Assembly (NCBI GenBank): GCA_027036775.1
Contig: JALWDS010000031.1
Span: 1 to 64,000 of the forward strand
Direction: 5' to 3'
DNA: 64,000 nucleotides
Source: Archaeoglobaceae archaeon
Lineage (GTDB): Archaea; Halobacteriota; Archaeoglobi; Archaeoglobales; Archaeoglobaceae
Under the pieces are notes generated by a model, which was given only the letters and a program-made list of their open reading frames with translations, had not been told where the DNA came from and searched no databases. Shown here piece after piece: positions 63,219 to 64,000 of this stretch; positions within the stretch are counted from its first letter, which is position 1, and the number at the start of each line of letters is the position of its first letter. The translations under genes and the position numbers were made by a program.

Positions 63219-63967
63219 TAGCAGTAGAGACCGTAAACCTTAGGGTTTGGTATGACAACAAGGAGGTTCTGAAGGGTGTAAGTCTCAAGATTCCAGAGAA
63301 TGTTTGCTTTGCAATCATGGGTCCCTCCGGATGCGGAAAGTCAACGTTTCTTAGAACTTTGAACAGGATAATCGAATTGAACGAGAACGCGAGGGTTGAA
63401 GGTGACGTTCTCCTCTTCGGTAAGAGCGTTTTTAAAATGGACGTTGTGGAGGTTAGGAGGCAGATAGGTATGGTCTTTCAGATTCCCAATCCCTTTCCCC
63501 ACATGAGCATATACGACAACGTCGCCTTGGGTGTTAAGTTCAACAGGCTTGCAAGGTCAAAAAGGGAGCTTGACGAGATAGTCGAATGGGCTTTGAAGAA
63601 GTCCGCTTTATGGGACGAGGTTAAGGACAGGCTCAAGGAGAGAGCTTCAAGTTTGAGCGGAGGACAGATGCAGAGGTTGTGCATAGCGAGGGCTTTAGCT
63701 ATGAAACCCAAAGTCCTTCTGATGGACGAACCTACGGCAAACTTGGATCCTGTGAGTGCGAACAAGATAGAGGAGCTCATAGACGAACTCAAGAGGGAGC
63801 TGACCATAGTAATAGTCACCCACTCACCCGCACAGGCCTCAAGGGTTAGCGATTACGTCGCCTTCCTCTACATGGGCGAGCTCATAGAGGTTGGAAGGAC
63901 GGAGGAGGTCTTCGAGAATCCGAAGAACGAGTTGACCGAACGGTATCTGACTGGGAGGATGGGCTGA
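63215..63967 (+). CDS. pstB: phosphate ABC transporter ATPase PstB
   Basis: About 250 residues from GTG 63215, with GGAGGTGA at ideal spacing; the track start at 63134 is inside pstA. Walker [11 protein letters not shown]-loop VFQIPNPF, signature LSGGQMQR, Walker [14 protein letters not shown]-loop VTHSP. Drives phosphate uptake through PstCA. Confidence 0.95.
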   Translation: MIAVETVNLRVWYDNKEVLKGVSLKIPENVCFAIMGPSGCGKSTFLRTLNRIIELNENARVEGDVLLFGKSVFKMDVVEVRRQIGMVFQIPNPFPHMSIYDNVALGVKFNRLARSKRELDEIVEWALKKSALWDEVKDRLKERASSLSGGQMQRLCIARALAMKPKVLLMDEPTANLDPVSANKIEELIDELKRELTIVIVTHSPAQASRVSDYVAFLYMGELIEVGRTEEVFENPKNELTERYLTGRMG

Positions 63968-63971
63968 TCAG

Positions 63972-64000
63972 ATGAGTCCCGTCGCAGGTTTCGGACTTGA
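63972..64000 (+). CDS. possible next gene, only its first codons in the window
   Basis: ATG 63972 opens a frame (MSPVAGFGL) 4 bases after the pstB stop and runs off the window. Position suggests a further pst operon gene such as phoU, but the sequence is too short to tell. Confidence 0.3.

Overview
The window looks like chromosome of a hyperthermophilic euryarchaeon, most likely of the Archaeoglobales (Archaeoglobus, Ferroglobus or Geoglobus). The evidence is the combination of archaeal information genes (TBP, aIF1A, L15e, Mre11-Rad50-NurA, archaeal tyrosyl- and tryptophanyl-tRNA synthetases) with SepCysS, a type II gyrase B subunit, MfnA, CobY, pantoate kinase and an MqnA-like menaquinone enzyme. 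Many genes have a TATA-like box about 25 bases before the start codon and no room for a leader, so leaderless transcripts appear common. The genus is inference.

Layout. 1-16.5 kb: partial aroA, an ADP-ribosylglycohydrolase, an endonuclease IV-like protein, tRNA-Leu(UAG), a PaaK-like ligase, TraB, an HTH-ACT regulator, L15e, tyrS, aIF1A (apparently starting at CTG), a Mer/luciferase-like protein, the nurA-rad50-mre11 operon, TBP, SepCysS and a PEBP-like lipoprotein. 16.5-26.9 kb: a complete type I CRISPR-Cas locus (probably I-B). It has cas4-cas1-cas2 rightward and cas6-cas8-cas7-cas5-cas3 leftward, with a HEPN/MNT toxin-antitoxin pair between. It is bracketed by two arrays that point outward from near-identical inverted leaders of about 285 bp. 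26.9-31.2 kb: cobY (its stop codon lies in a broken CRISPR repeat), a remnant of an IS200/IS605 right end, Nip7, a JAMM protease, an EMAP-domain protein, mfnA and DUF211. 31.2-34.3 kb: a five-gene cluster of one KaiC-like ATPase, two apparent ATPase relatives without Walker A, and two membrane proteins. 34.3-43.5 kb: thiL, trpS, an mqnA-like gene, radical SAM, MFS, an m5C RNA methyltransferase, a 31-residue membrane microprotein, argS and two PhoU proteins. 43.5-50.2 kb: a nickel/cobalt ECF transporter (cbiMQO), a small membrane protein, a radical SAM enzyme, two tandem micro-peptides that both start MCAPVS, a secreted FmdE-domain protein and a TPR protein. 50.2-57.1 kb: pyrD, HIT, coaBC, a C/D box sRNA, pantoate kinase, an Lrp-type regulator, a CDP-alcohol phosphatidyltransferase and gyrB. 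57.1-59.5 kb: a small accessory island (RHH regulator, zinc-ribbon protein, HicAB, VapBC). 59.5-64 kb: a GPN-loop GTPase and pstSCAB.

The most interesting items are these. (i) The MCAPVS micro-peptides, radical SAM enzyme and Ni/Co transporter form a cluster preceded by three AGTATTA elements spaced 39-40 bp. (ii) The CRISPR locus shows a repeat mutation spreading from the leader side, inverted leaders, a truncated repeat that supplies the cobY stop codon, and a frameshifted HepT toxin that lost its target tyrosine. (iii) There is a previously unlisted C/D box sRNA with two exact 12-nt guides fitting 16S rRNA. (iv) The KaiC-like ATPase cluster with degenerate partners has no function I can name.
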